This document shows positions 27,184 through 35,145 of a DNA stretch of 46,658 nucleotides, one piece after another. The notes under the pieces were generated by a model. That model was not told the origin of the DNA and ran no database searches. It saw only the letters and a program-made list of their open reading frames with translations. The stretch is from Mesorhizobium sp. Lineage in GTDB: Bacteria > Pseudomonadota > Alphaproteobacteria > Rhizobiales > Rhizobiaceae. A program made the position numbers and the translations under genes. The number at the start of each line of letters is the position of its first letter. The first letter of the stretch is position 1. The stretch lies in contig NZ_JANINM010000178.1 in assembly GCF_024509055.1 (NCBI RefSeq), forward strand, positions 1-46,658, given 5' to 3'.

Positions 27184-28254
27184 TTACCGGCTGGCGCGGG
27201 CCAACCCATGCGCCACCAGCCGGTCGATGACCTCGGGATAGCTGACGCCGCTCGCCGCCATCGCCTTGGCGTACATGCTAATGTTGGTGAAGCCGGGAAT
27301 GGTGTTGAGCTCGTTGACCAAGAATTGCATGTCCGGCCTCAGGAAGAAGTCGACCCTCGCCATCCCGTCGCAGCCGAGGGCCCTGAAGGCCTTCGCGGCC
27401 ATGGCGCGCATGGCTTCCTCGACCTTCGGCGGCAGCTCTGCCGGCACGATCAATGCAGCGCCGTTTTCATCGATGTATTTGGCGTTGTAATTGTAGAAGC
27501 CGTGGCTTTCCGCAGGCACGATCTCACCCGGCCGCGAGACGAAGAGCTCGCCTTCGGGGCTCTCCAGCACACTGAACTCGATCTCGCGGCCACGAACGAA
27601 TTCCTCGGCCAGCAGCTTGCTGTCGTGCTGGAACGCTTCAGTCAGCGCCCGATCGAATTCCTGGCTGGCATTGACCTTTGCCACGCCGACCGACGAGCCT
27701 TGCCGCGCCGGCTTGATGAACAGCGGCAGGCCAAGCTGATCTTCGAGCATGCCCAGCGAAGGCGCGGCATCCGCCTCGATCGTCACCGAGCGCGCGACAG
27801 GCACCCCCGCCGCCTTCAGCAGCCGCTTGGCGATGTCCTTGTCGAGCGCGGTGGCGGAGCCGAGGATGCCGCAGCCGGCGAGCGGCACTTGCGCCACTTC
27901 GGCCAGCCCCTGCGCGGCGCCGTCTTCGCCATGCAGACCGTGCAGGACCGGAAACAGGATATCGATGGCGGGGAGTTCATGCGGCGGTCCGCCGGCCGGG
28001 ATGGCCAGCATGCGGCCATGGCCGCCCGGCACCAGGCAAATCTCGGCGCCGCTTGAAGGGGTCGCGAGCGCGCTGTCCCGGTAGCTGCTCAGCAGCCATT
28101 GACCCTCGCGTGTGACGAAGATCGGAACGGCGTCATATTTCGCCGGATCGAGTGCTTGCATGACGTTAGCCGCCGAAAGCAGCGACACCTCATGCTCGGC
28201 GGAGCGGCCGCCGAAGAGCACACCGATACGCAGTCTTTTGACGGTCACGGGCAT
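27184..28254 (-). CDS. ddl: D-alanine--D-alanine ligase
   Basis: A 356-residue ATP-grasp ligase joining two D-Ala for peptidoglycan. It has the family motifs GVLFGGRSAEHEVSLLSA (N-terminal Ser/Glu site), PVLHGLHGEDGAAQGLAE, FIKPARQGSSVGV (ATP-binding loop), YNYNAKY (omega loop) and VNELNTIPGFT (metal and D-Ala site), so all catalytic blocks are present. The longer DdlA-type layout and the position outside the dcw cell-division cluster suggest either the sole ddl or a second, accessory copy. The ATG at 28254 sits directly on a GGAG, whereas the in-frame GTG 6 bases further (28248) is better spaced from it, so the true start may be residue 3. It follows the C39-like peptidase gene by 12 bases and should be cotranscribed with it. 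Confidence 0.93.
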   Translation of the reverse strand: MPVTVKRLRIGVLFGGRSAEHEVSLLSAANVMQALDPAKYDAVPIFVTREGQWLLSSYRDSALATPSSGAEICLVPGGHGRMLAIPAGGPPHELPAIDILFPVLHGLHGEDGAAQGLAEVAQVPLAGCGILGSATALDKDIAKRLLKAAGVPVARSVTIEADAAPSLGMLEDQLGLPLFIKPARQGSSVGVAKVNASQEFDRALTEAFQHDSKLLAEEFVRGREIEFSVLESPEGELFVSRPGEIVPAESHGFYNYNAKYIDENGAALIVPAELPPKVEEAMRAMAAKAFRALGCDGMARVDFFLRPDMQFLVNELNTIPGFTNISMYAKAMAASGVSYPEVIDRLVAHGLARASR

Positions 28255-28266
28255 CTCCGGGGATGA

Positions 28267-28887
28267 TCAGGATTGGAAATCGACGGCGATGCCGCGATTG
28301 GCGAAGAAACGGTCGAAGGTCGCCGGCGGCAGAGTTGCATTCACCTGGCTTTTCTCGTCGTGGCCGGAAGGGTTGTGAAACCGGATTTCGCCCTCCGAGG
28401 CCGCTGTAACCAGCACCAGATGCCCGCCCTTGGAAGGCGGCTCGCGCTCGGGCCAGCGGATGCCTGGATGCACCGAAGCGATGAAGAACCTGCGCCGCGA
28501 CAGAAGCCCGGGCACCATCGCAATATCGATGTTTGTCATCGTTTCGGCGGAGAGGCCGAACCGGTCGCGGACGAAGCGGACGAAGGGCTCGTAGATCAGA
28601 CCCTTGATCGAGCCGTCCACCTCGTTGACGACGTAGCCGCCATAGGCTGTGCAGGCGCGGGCGAGCTCGAGTGTCGGATGGATTTCGCCGCGCACGGCAA
28701 GGATCATCTTCAGGCAGGCCATGCCGCAGACATTGACGGCCCAGCGGGCGTAGTCCTCCACCGTCTCGGCGCCGGAGTTGCGCCATAGCGGGTCGCGGTG
28801 GAGCGCCGACGGACCTTCCGCCACAAGCGGCAAAGTCATGTCGGGCGATTCCCACTGGCTGAAATAGGGCACTTCGCTCGATTGCAT
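28267..28887 (-). CDS. C39-like cysteine peptidase-fold protein
   Basis: A 206-residue protein without a signal peptide. NVCGMACLKMIL places a Cys nucleophile (Cys54) in the CGxAxxxM context of C39/papain-like peptidases. GGHLVLVT (His156) and FHNPSG (Asn172) supply the other triad residues, and GGYVVNEVDGS resembles the family's middle region. ATG 28887 has GGAGT upstream. C39 domains cut leader peptides at double-glycine sites or act as other amidases; stand-alone cytoplasmic forms are poorly studied. Close coupling to ddl points to peptide or cell-wall precursor metabolism (inference). It could also be an inactive or transglutaminase-like relative; the visible triad argues against inactivity. 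Confidence 0.8.
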   Translation of the reverse strand: MQSSEVPYFSQWESPDMTLPLVAEGPSALHRDPLWRNSGAETVEDYARWAVNVCGMACLKMILAVRGEIHPTLELARACTAYGGYVVNEVDGSIKGLIYEPFVRFVRDRFGLSAETMTNIDIAMVPGLLSRRRFFIASVHPGIRWPEREPPSKGGHLVLVTAASEGEIRFHNPSGHDEKSQVNATLPPATFDRFFANRGIAVDFQS

Positions 28888-28983
28888 TCCGACTCCAGCC
28901 TTGCGTCTCGCCTATGAGGCGCAAGGCACCCCCTCAAAGCTGTCCTAGCAGTAAGCCGAGGGTTTGGGCGGATTTTGGCCGGT

Positions 28984-29034
28984 TAGAGCAGTTTTCCAGC
29001 AGAAGGCCGAAACGGCTTTCTATCCGGAGCATCG
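28984..29034. repeat. Intergenic palindromic element, family C, degenerate copy
   Basis: The stretch starts TTAGAGCAGTTTTCCAGCAG and has an AACGGCTTTC centre and TATCCGGAGCATCG end. It resembles the element at 39831-39876 in order and spacing (GAGCA...AACGG.TTTC...TCCGGA) but has lost much of its symmetry. It lies in the 203-base gap between the C39-like gene and rhaD. Confidence 0.5.
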
Positions 29035-29090
29035 AGACCAGGTGATGAAGCGGTTCGCCGTTTCCATCAACGACGAACCGTCCCTAATCT

Positions 29091-31145
29091 TCAGCGCAGC
29101 GCCGCCGCGATATTGCCGCCGTCCACCGTCGTCACGTCGGCCGTGGTGCGGTCGGCCAGCGCCTGGTGCAGGAAGGCCTGCGCCACATCGTCGGCGGTTA
29201 CTTCCTGTCCGAGCAGGTTGCCGGACATGTAGTCCTTCTCCGACAGGCCGCGCGCTGTCGAACGGCTGGCGATCATGGCGTCTGTCAGCAGCCCGGAGCG
29301 GATACGGTCGGCATTCACCGCGTTGGAGCGGATGCCATGGGCGCCATAGTCCAGCGCGTATTGACGGGACAGGAACAGCGTCGCCGCCTTGGGCAGCCCG
29401 TAGGCGCCGAATTTCGGTCCGGGATTGACCGCCTGCTTGGAGGTGTTGAACAGCAGCACGCCGCCGGTGCCCTGTTCCAGCATGATGCGCACCGCGTTCT
29501 GCGCCGCCGACTGGTGGGCGAAGAAATTGAGCTCGAAGCTCTTTCGCAGCAGCGCGTCGTCGAGCTCGCCGATACGGCCTTCCCAGGCAGCGCCCGCGTT
29601 CGAGACCAGGATATCGACGCCGCCATAAACGGCGACCGCCTTGTCGAAGGCGGCGCGCATCTCGGCAGGGTTGGTGATGTCGGCGCCGACGCCGATCGAA
29701 TTGTTGCCCGCGGCCTTCGCCGCTTCGGCGGCCTTGGCCGGGTCGAGGTCGACGATAACCGCATGCGCGCCATTGGCGGCGAACAGCTTTGCCGTCGCCG
29801 CGCCGATGGCGCCGGCGCCGCCGGTGATCAGCACCACCTGGCCGGTGAGCGGCTTCGGCTTGTTGGAGGCGAGCTTGGCCTGCTCCAGCGACCAGTATTC
29901 GAGCGGGAAGAGATCTGCCTTGGAAAGCGGGTGGAAATTGCCGATGGCCTCGGCGCCGCGCACGGCCTCGATCCACATCTCGCCGACATCGGAAGCGATC
30001 TTGGCATCCTTATGCGTGCGGCCATGGCCGAACATGCCGAGGCCAGGAACCAGCGTCAGGCGCGGCATCGGGTCGAGCATCGTACGCTTGACGTCGTCCA
30101 GCGCGTCATTGGTCTCGAAGTAGGCGGTGTAGTCGCCGACGAAGGTCTGGACATGGCCGCGGATGACGGACTTGTAGTCGCCGAGCTTGTCGGCATCGGG
30201 CGCCGGCACCGACATCGGCCCGGTCTTGATGCGGATCGACAGATCCGGCGTCGAGACGCCACGGCCAGCATAGTCGGCGATCTTGGCCGAATTGATGAAA
30301 TCGACGATCGCGTCCGAAGTGCGGAAGTCACTGATCATGCGGTCGAAACGGCCTTCGCCGCGCGCCACGGCCACCGCGCCGCGCAGCGTCGGCGCAATGT
30401 CGCCGGGCTTCGCGAGCTTTGCCGGCAGCGCCGCCTTGGCCGCCTGCGGCTTGCCGTGCTTGGCGACATATTCCTCTGCGACGTTCACATAATGGATCAT
30501 CCGGTCGTAGGCCTGCCGGGCATCGTCGCCGAAAGTGAAGATGCCGTGCTTGTCGAGGATCAGGCCTTCGACGCTGGGATCCGCGTCGTAGACTTCCCCC
30601 GCGACCTTGGCGAGGTCGAAGCCCGGCTTGATGTAGGGCACATAACCCATCTTGTCGCCGAACACGGTCTTCACCAGCGCTTTGCTGTCATCCTGGTCGA
30701 CGATGGCGAGGATCGCGGTCGAATGGGTATGGTCGACGAATTTGTGCGGCAGGAAGGCATGCAGCAGCGTCTCGACCGACGGATTGGGCGAGGAGGGGTC
30801 GATGAGGTTGGAGCGCTGCAGCGCCACCATGTCCTCGTCGGAGAGCTCGGCAAGCGCGCGCGCCTTGAGCAGCGCGCCCATCTTGACCGCCGGCAGGCCT
30901 TGCGGCTCGATGACCGCCATGTCCCAGCCGCTGCCCTTGACGCAGAGCACGTCCCATTCGTCGCCGACGAGGTCGGTGGCCTTGGTCTTGCAGGACGTGT
31001 TGCCGCCGCCATGCAGCACCAGCCGCGGCTCGCCGCCGAGCAGACGGGTCGTGTAGACGCGTAGCGCCAGGTCGCGGCCGACGCCCTTCTTGGCATAGTC
31101 GGCAACCATCTTTTCCGCGTCGGCGTCGTTCCAAAGGTTCTTCAT
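29091..31145 (-). CDS. rhaD: Bifunctional rhamnulose-1-phosphate aldolase / short-chain dehydrogenase
   Basis: A 684-residue fusion. Residues 1-~400 form a class II (zinc) aldolase of the RhaD/FucA/adducin fold (RLVLHGGGNTSCKT, VKGSGWDMA, FVDHTHSTAIL with the zinc histidines, LDKHGIFTFG). Residues ~425-684 form a Rossmann short-chain dehydrogenase (VVLITGGAGAIGAATAKLFA, VSNAGAAWEG, YGLPK supplying the catalytic Tyr and Lys). In rhizobia this fusion cleaves rhamnulose-1-phosphate to DHAP and lactaldehyde, and the dehydrogenase half oxidises the lactaldehyde. ATG 31145 was chosen because homologues begin MKNLWxDxxA; the open frame continues upstream into the regulator gene without support. The regulator gene lies 83 bases upstream. 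Related aldolases act on other sugar-1-phosphates, so the substrate is probable, not certain. Confidence 0.9.
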   Translation of the reverse strand: MKNLWNDADAEKMVADYAKKGVGRDLALRVYTTRLLGGEPRLVLHGGGNTSCKTKATDLVGDEWDVLCVKGSGWDMAVIEPQGLPAVKMGALLKARALAELSDEDMVALQRSNLIDPSSPNPSVETLLHAFLPHKFVDHTHSTAILAIVDQDDSKALVKTVFGDKMGYVPYIKPGFDLAKVAGEVYDADPSVEGLILDKHGIFTFGDDARQAYDRMIHYVNVAEEYVAKHGKPQAAKAALPAKLAKPGDIAPTLRGAVAVARGEGRFDRMISDFRTSDAIVDFINSAKIADYAGRGVSTPDLSIRIKTGPMSVPAPDADKLGDYKSVIRGHVQTFVGDYTAYFETNDALDDVKRTMLDPMPRLTLVPGLGMFGHGRTHKDAKIASDVGEMWIEAVRGAEAIGNFHPLSKADLFPLEYWSLEQAKLASNKPKPLTGQVVLITGGAGAIGAATAKLFAANGAHAVIVDLDPAKAAEAAKAAGNNSIGVGADITNPAEMRAAFDKAVAVYGGVDILVSNAGAAWEGRIGELDDALLRKSFELNFFAHQSAAQNAVRIMLEQGTGGVLLFNTSKQAVNPGPKFGAYGLPKAATLFLSRQYALDYGAHGIRSNAVNADRIRSGLLTDAMIASRSTARGLSEKDYMSGNLLGQEVTADDVAQAFLHQALADRTTADVTTVDGGNIAAALR

Positions 31146-31228
31146 TTCGCTTCGTCCGATGTCTGTCTTCTGTTGGTCATGAACGGGAAGCCGCGACGTC
31201 TTGATGACAGAGGCGGCGAGGGTGGTTT

Positions 31229-32194
31229 CTACGAGGCCTTTTTGCTGGCGGCGCCGGCGTGGTCCAGAAGGCGCCCGGCCATGTGCGCGCCGACAACCAG
31301 ATGTGTGCAAAGGCCGCCGGCGATCGCCGCCAGCAGCGGCTCGAACTTGCTGTCTTCCTGCACCACCATCAGCCGCTTCTCGATGGCGCGCAGCGAGGCG
31401 AGCTCGGCGGAAATGACCCGCTTGTTGTAGCCGCAGTCGAGCACTTCGCCTTTGGCGTCGATGATCTGTCCGGCGATCACGCCGGCGGCGCCTTCCTTGC
31501 GCAGCGCCGCCATCTCGGTCGGCGTCAGCGCGCCGCACTTCACCAGATGGCTGTCGGCATCGACCGCGCCGACGGAATAGAGCGCGAGGTCGCAGTCGCT
31601 GATTCCAGCAAGCTGGTCGCGGATCACCGGCTCGGCGCGCAGGCCTTGCGCCAGCGCTTCGGTCGACAGCACCAGGGGTGCGTAGAAGTTGAGACCCTTG
31701 GCGTTCAGCCGCCGCGCGATTTCCATCGTGCATTGGTCGGGGCGGTAGGAGTAGGGGGCGCCAAGATTGCCGCAGAGCTGCACCACCGTGACGTCCTGCA
31801 GGTCGGCATAGGACATGATGTCGGCAATGGTGTAGACGGTGCGGCCCCAGGCGACGCCGATCCGGTCGCCCTTCTTCACCAGTTCGAGGAACACGCTTGC
31901 CGCTAGCACCGCGATGTCGGTTGAGGGATCGGCGACATAGGCGTTTTCCGGCGCGATCCAGACGGCGTCGAGCCCGAAAGCGTCCTCCAGCCGGCGCGCC
32001 ATGACGTCGTCTGTGAAGAGCTGCGTCGAGGTCGAGATGTTGACGATGCCGGTCTCGCGCGCCTTGCGCAGATACATGGCGACCGATGCACGCGAAATCT
32101 TGAGCTGGGTCGCCACTTCGTCCTGGCGAAGGCCATGGGCATAATACAGCCAGGCGGCCTTGTGGATGAGCTGTTCTGCCGGTCTGATCGCCAT
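31229..32194 (-). CDS. SorC/DeoR-type sugar-binding transcriptional regulator
   Basis: A 321-residue regulator. Residues ~8-55 form a helix-turn-helix (KAAWLYYAHGLRQDEVATQL, KISRASVAMYLRKARETGIV). The rest is the SorC sugar-phosphate sensor domain (GVAWGRTVYTIADIM, VVQLCGNLGAPYSYRPD, DLALYSVGAVDADSHLVKCG, CGYNKRVISAELASLRAI). ATG 32194 follows GAGGAGA. SorC proteins are tetramers that release or bind DNA on sensing a phosphorylated sugar. It is upstream of and codirectional with the RhaD-type aldolase gene, so control of sugar-1-phosphate breakdown is likely (inference). It is divergent from the acyl-CoA synthetase gene with 202 bases between, where a small GAC-AAAA-GTC symmetry (near 32230) might be its site. 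Confidence 0.88.
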   Translation of the reverse strand: MAIRPAEQLIHKAAWLYYAHGLRQDEVATQLKISRASVAMYLRKARETGIVNISTSTQLFTDDVMARRLEDAFGLDAVWIAPENAYVADPSTDIAVLAASVFLELVKKGDRIGVAWGRTVYTIADIMSYADLQDVTVVQLCGNLGAPYSYRPDQCTMEIARRLNAKGLNFYAPLVLSTEALAQGLRAEPVIRDQLAGISDCDLALYSVGAVDADSHLVKCGALTPTEMAALRKEGAAGVIAGQIIDAKGEVLDCGYNKRVISAELASLRAIEKRLMVVQEDSKFEPLLAAIAGGLCTHLVVGAHMAGRLLDHAGAASKKAS

Positions 32195-32396
32195 GCCGTC
32201 TCCTCGGCTGACATTAGTCACGGCTCTCGACAAAAGTCAAATCCGGGTGGCGGGTTCGATCACCTCACAAGATGACCCGGTTGAGACGGTCATTTCAACA
32301 GGTCCGCATATCATAGCATTTCTCGGTCGTTCGGGGGGATGGCATGAACGCAGGCGTGCAGCTAGAAAGCTCAAAAAGACCATTGGGAGGAACGGG

Positions 32397-34037
32397 ATGG
32401 CCAATCCCTACGAACAGGATCTCGACAGGAACGCCGCCAACCACCAGCCGCTGACGCCGCTGACCTACCTGCAGCGCGCGGCAATGACCTATCCCGATCA
32501 CGTCGCCATCATCCATGGCAGCCAGCGTGTCACCTATCGCGATTTCTGGCGCCGCTCGCTGAAGCTCGCATCGGCGTTGTCGAAGCGTGGCATAGGCAAG
32601 GGCGATACGGTGACGGTAATGCTGTCGAACACCCCGCCGATGCTGGAGGCCCATTTCGGCGTGCCGATGACCAGGGCAGTGCTGCATTCGCTGAACACAC
32701 GCCTCGACGCCGCCGTCATCGCTTTCCAGCTCGACCATGCCGAAACGAAGGTGCTGATAGTCGACCGCGAATTCTCGGGCGTGGTCAAGGAAGCGCTTGC
32801 ATTGGCGAAGGCCAGGCCATTGGTCATCGACTATGACGATCCCGATTATGCGGCGGACGCTCCCTATCCCAAGGGCGAGCGGATCGGCACGCTCGACTAT
32901 GAGGATTTCGTCGCCGGCGGCGACGAAGCTTTCGCCTGGTCGATGCCCGACGACGAATGGGACGCCATCTCGCTCAACTACACGTCCGGCACGACGGGCA
33001 ATCCGAAGGGCGTCGTCTACCACCATCGCGGCGCCGCGCTGATGGCCTACACCAACACCATCCACGCCGGCATGGGCAAGCACGCGGTCTATCTCTGGAC
33101 GCTGCCGATGTTCCATTGCAACGGATGGTGCTTCCCTTGGACTTTAGCCGTGCAGGCAGGCACGCATGTCTGCCTGCGCTGGGTGCGGCCAAAGCCGATG
33201 TATGACGCGATCGCCGACCACGGCGTCACCCATCTCTGTGGCGCGCCGATCGTCATGTCTGTGCTGATCAATGCCAAGGACGAGGACAAGCGCCAGTTTC
33301 CGCAGACCGTCACCTTCAACACCGCCGCCGCGCCGCCGCCCGAGGCCGTGCTTTCCGGCATGGCAGATGCCGGCTTTGCCGTCACCCATCTCTACGGCCT
33401 GACCGAGACCTACGGGCCGGCGGTCGTCAATGAATGGCACAATGAGTGGGACGATTTGGAGAAGGGGCCAAGGACGGCGAAGAAAGCCCGCCAGGGCGTG
33501 CGCTACGCCGCGCTCGAAGGGCTGACGGTCATGAACCCGGAGACGATGGCGGAAACGCCGGCCGACGGCGAGACCATCGGCGAGGTCATGTTCCGCGGCA
33601 ACATCGTCATGAAAGGGTATCTGAAGAACCGCAAGGCAACCGACGAAGCCTTTGCGGGTGGCTGGTTCCATTCCGGCGACCTCGGCGTCATGCATCGCGA
33701 CGGCTACATCCAGCTCAAGGACCGCTCCAAGGACATCATCATCTCGGGCGGCGAGAACATCTCCTCAATCGAGGTCGAGGACGCGCTCTACAAGCACCCG
33801 GCCGTGGCCTCTTGCGGGGTAGTCGCCCGCGCCGACGAGAAATGGGGCGAGGTGCCGGTCGCCTATGTCGAGCTGAAGCCTGGCAAGACGGCGACCGAGG
33901 CTGAGATCATCGAGCATTGCAGAGGCCTGCTCGCGCGCTTCAAGGTGCCGAAGGCGGTGGTGTTCGCCGAAATCCCGAAGACCTCGACCGGCAAGATCCA
34001 GAAGTTCCGGCTCCGGGAGATGGCGAAGGGGGCGTAG
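32397..34037 (+). CDS. Acyl-CoA synthetase (AMP-forming)
   Basis: A 546-residue adenylate-forming ligase that activates a carboxylic acid with ATP to acyl-AMP and then acyl-CoA. Motifs are YTSGTTGNPKGVVYHH (P-loop, A3), LPMFHCNGWCFPW (acid pocket), YGLTETYGP (A5), WFHSGDLGVMHRDGYIQLKD (A7/A8 hinge), GGENISSIEVEDALYKHP, and KTSTGKIQKFRLRE with the catalytic lysine (A10). The start ATG 32397 has GGGAGG at 32385-32390; the frame is open further upstream without support. The N-terminal NPYEQDLDRNAANHQPLTPL and the FHCNGW motif are characteristic of the medium-chain/aromatic acid branch close to plant-type AAE and DmdB enzymes. The exact acid is unknown. It stands alone, divergent from the SorC regulator. 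Confidence 0.92.
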   Translation: MANPYEQDLDRNAANHQPLTPLTYLQRAAMTYPDHVAIIHGSQRVTYRDFWRRSLKLASALSKRGIGKGDTVTVMLSNTPPMLEAHFGVPMTRAVLHSLNTRLDAAVIAFQLDHAETKVLIVDREFSGVVKEALALAKARPLVIDYDDPDYAADAPYPKGERIGTLDYEDFVAGGDEAFAWSMPDDEWDAISLNYTSGTTGNPKGVVYHHRGAALMAYTNTIHAGMGKHAVYLWTLPMFHCNGWCFPWTLAVQAGTHVCLRWVRPKPMYDAIADHGVTHLCGAPIVMSVLINAKDEDKRQFPQTVTFNTAAAPPPEAVLSGMADAGFAVTHLYGLTETYGPAVVNEWHNEWDDLEKGPRTAKKARQGVRYAALEGLTVMNPETMAETPADGETIGEVMFRGNIVMKGYLKNRKATDEAFAGGWFHSGDLGVMHRDGYIQLKDRSKDIIISGGENISSIEVEDALYKHPAVASCGVVARADEKWGEVPVAYVELKPGKTATEAEIIEHCRGLLARFKVPKAVVFAEIPKTSTGKIQKFRLREMAKGA

Positions 34038-34090
34038 TTCGCTCGCTCCAAGAAGCCCGTGACGTCTACAGTTTGCGCCAGTATCCGCGA

Positions 34091-34317
34091 CGTCGTCATC
34101 CTAGGGTGGAGCAGTCGCGAAGCGACGTCGCGGAAACCCTGGGATCCATGCCGTGACCTTGCTGCCGCGCTCCCACGGTCGAGAATTCTTTCCTTGGACG
34201 GCTGGCATCTGTCGGCGTAACTTATTGATCTGCCTCGCTCTTCGGTCGACATCACGGCATGGATCCTAGGGTCTGCGCGCGTCGCTTCGCTCCTTGCTTC
34301 GCCCTAGGATGACGACG
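34091..34317. repeat. Palindromic intergenic repeat, copy 2 (long inverted form)
   Basis: Sixteen-base perfect arms (34091-34106 and 34302-34317) enclose two inverted half-elements. The right half, 34252-34312, is the reverse complement of 18804-18864 with one mismatch in 61 bases. The left half is a diverged copy (about 34096-34156). It fills most of the 445-base gap between the acyl-CoA synthetase and TetR genes. The remainder of that gap (34318-34439) holds only the TetR promoter region with a tandem TGTCACCA motif. Confidence 0.9.
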
Positions 34318-34439
34318 ATACGGGCGCCATCAGCCAACTTTGCTGACGTCGTTCATGGCGTCCACTCACTGTCACCATCTGTCACCAATTATACGTGTAC
34401 GTCGATTTCGCATTGACTCCCCGCGCCTTTCGATTTACG

Positions 34440-34465
34440 AGTGACGAAAATTGAAATTCGTCACT
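34440..34465. promoter_or_regulatory. Operator-like palindrome before the TetR/RND operon
   Basis: Perfect 9-base arms AGTGACGAA (34440-34448) and TTCGTCACT (34457-34465) with an 8-base AT-rich centre end 17 bases before the TetR start. The position fits an autoregulatory TetR operator that would also control the efflux genes. Confidence 0.75.
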
Positions 34466-34482
34466 TGTCAAAAGAAAGCGCC

Positions 34483-35088
34483 ATGTCAGAAGCCGCCAAC
34501 ATCGTGGCAGACCCCGCCAGGCAGGAGAATGTGACGCGCATTCTCGATTGCGCGGAGCGGCTGTTCCGGCACTACGGCTACGGCAAGACCAACGTTGCCG
34601 ACATTGCCCGCGAGCTCGGCATGTCGCCGGCCAACATCTACCGTTTCTTCGCATCCAAGGTTGAAATCCACCAGGCCGTCTGCGGCCGCATGCTCGGCGC
34701 AAGTTATGCGCAGGCCTACGAGATCTCGCGGCTGCCGATCAGCGCCGAGGAGCGGCTGCGTCGCTATGTGCATGCCCAGTACAAGATGACGCTGGAAGTC
34801 CTGCTCGATGACCAGAAGGTGCATGAGATGGTCATCGTGGCGCTCGAGCGCGACTGGGGCGTCATCGACAAGCATATCGACCGCATGCACGATCTGATGG
34901 CCGAGGTGATCCGCGAGGGCATCGAAGCCGGAGAGTTCAGGAAGCAGGATCCGATCGTCGCGTCGCGCTGCTTCGGCGCCGCCACGGTCATCCTTTGCCA
35001 CCCGCAGATGGTGGCGCAATGCCTTGCCAAGACCAACCGGGCGATGCCCGACGACCTCATCGACTACGCGATCAGAGCCTTAAAGTAA
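34483..35088 (+). CDS. TetR family transcriptional regulator of an RND efflux operon
   Basis: A 201-residue repressor. The N-terminal TetR helix-turn-helix is at residues ~15-62 (ILDCAERLFRHYGYGKTNVA, ELGMSPANIYRFFASKVEIH). The C-terminal ligand domain is helical (TAR1-like tail ASRCFGAATVILCHPQMVAQ). ATG 34483 is preferred to the upstream GTG 34441, because that codon lies inside the operator palindrome. It stands 57 bases before the adaptor gene and is codirectional with it, a layout in which the regulator normally represses itself and the pump until a toxic ligand binds. The ligand is unknown. Confidence 0.9.
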   Translation: MSEAANIVADPARQENVTRILDCAERLFRHYGYGKTNVADIARELGMSPANIYRFFASKVEIHQAVCGRMLGASYAQAYEISRLPISAEERLRRYVHAQYKMTLEVLLDDQKVHEMVIVALERDWGVIDKHIDRMHDLMAEVIREGIEAGEFRKQDPIVASRCFGAATVILCHPQMVAQCLAKTNRAMPDDLIDYAIRALK

Positions 35089-35145
35089 CCGCTGCCCGCC
35101 GGGTGCCGGTGTTCGACAATTCATCTCCAGTTCGGGAGTGCTAAG

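Noticed and set aside
31146..31733. N-terminal extension of the aldolase upstream of 31145
   Set aside because: The frame stays open but overlaps the SorC gene in another frame and has no family similarity; homologues start MKNLW.
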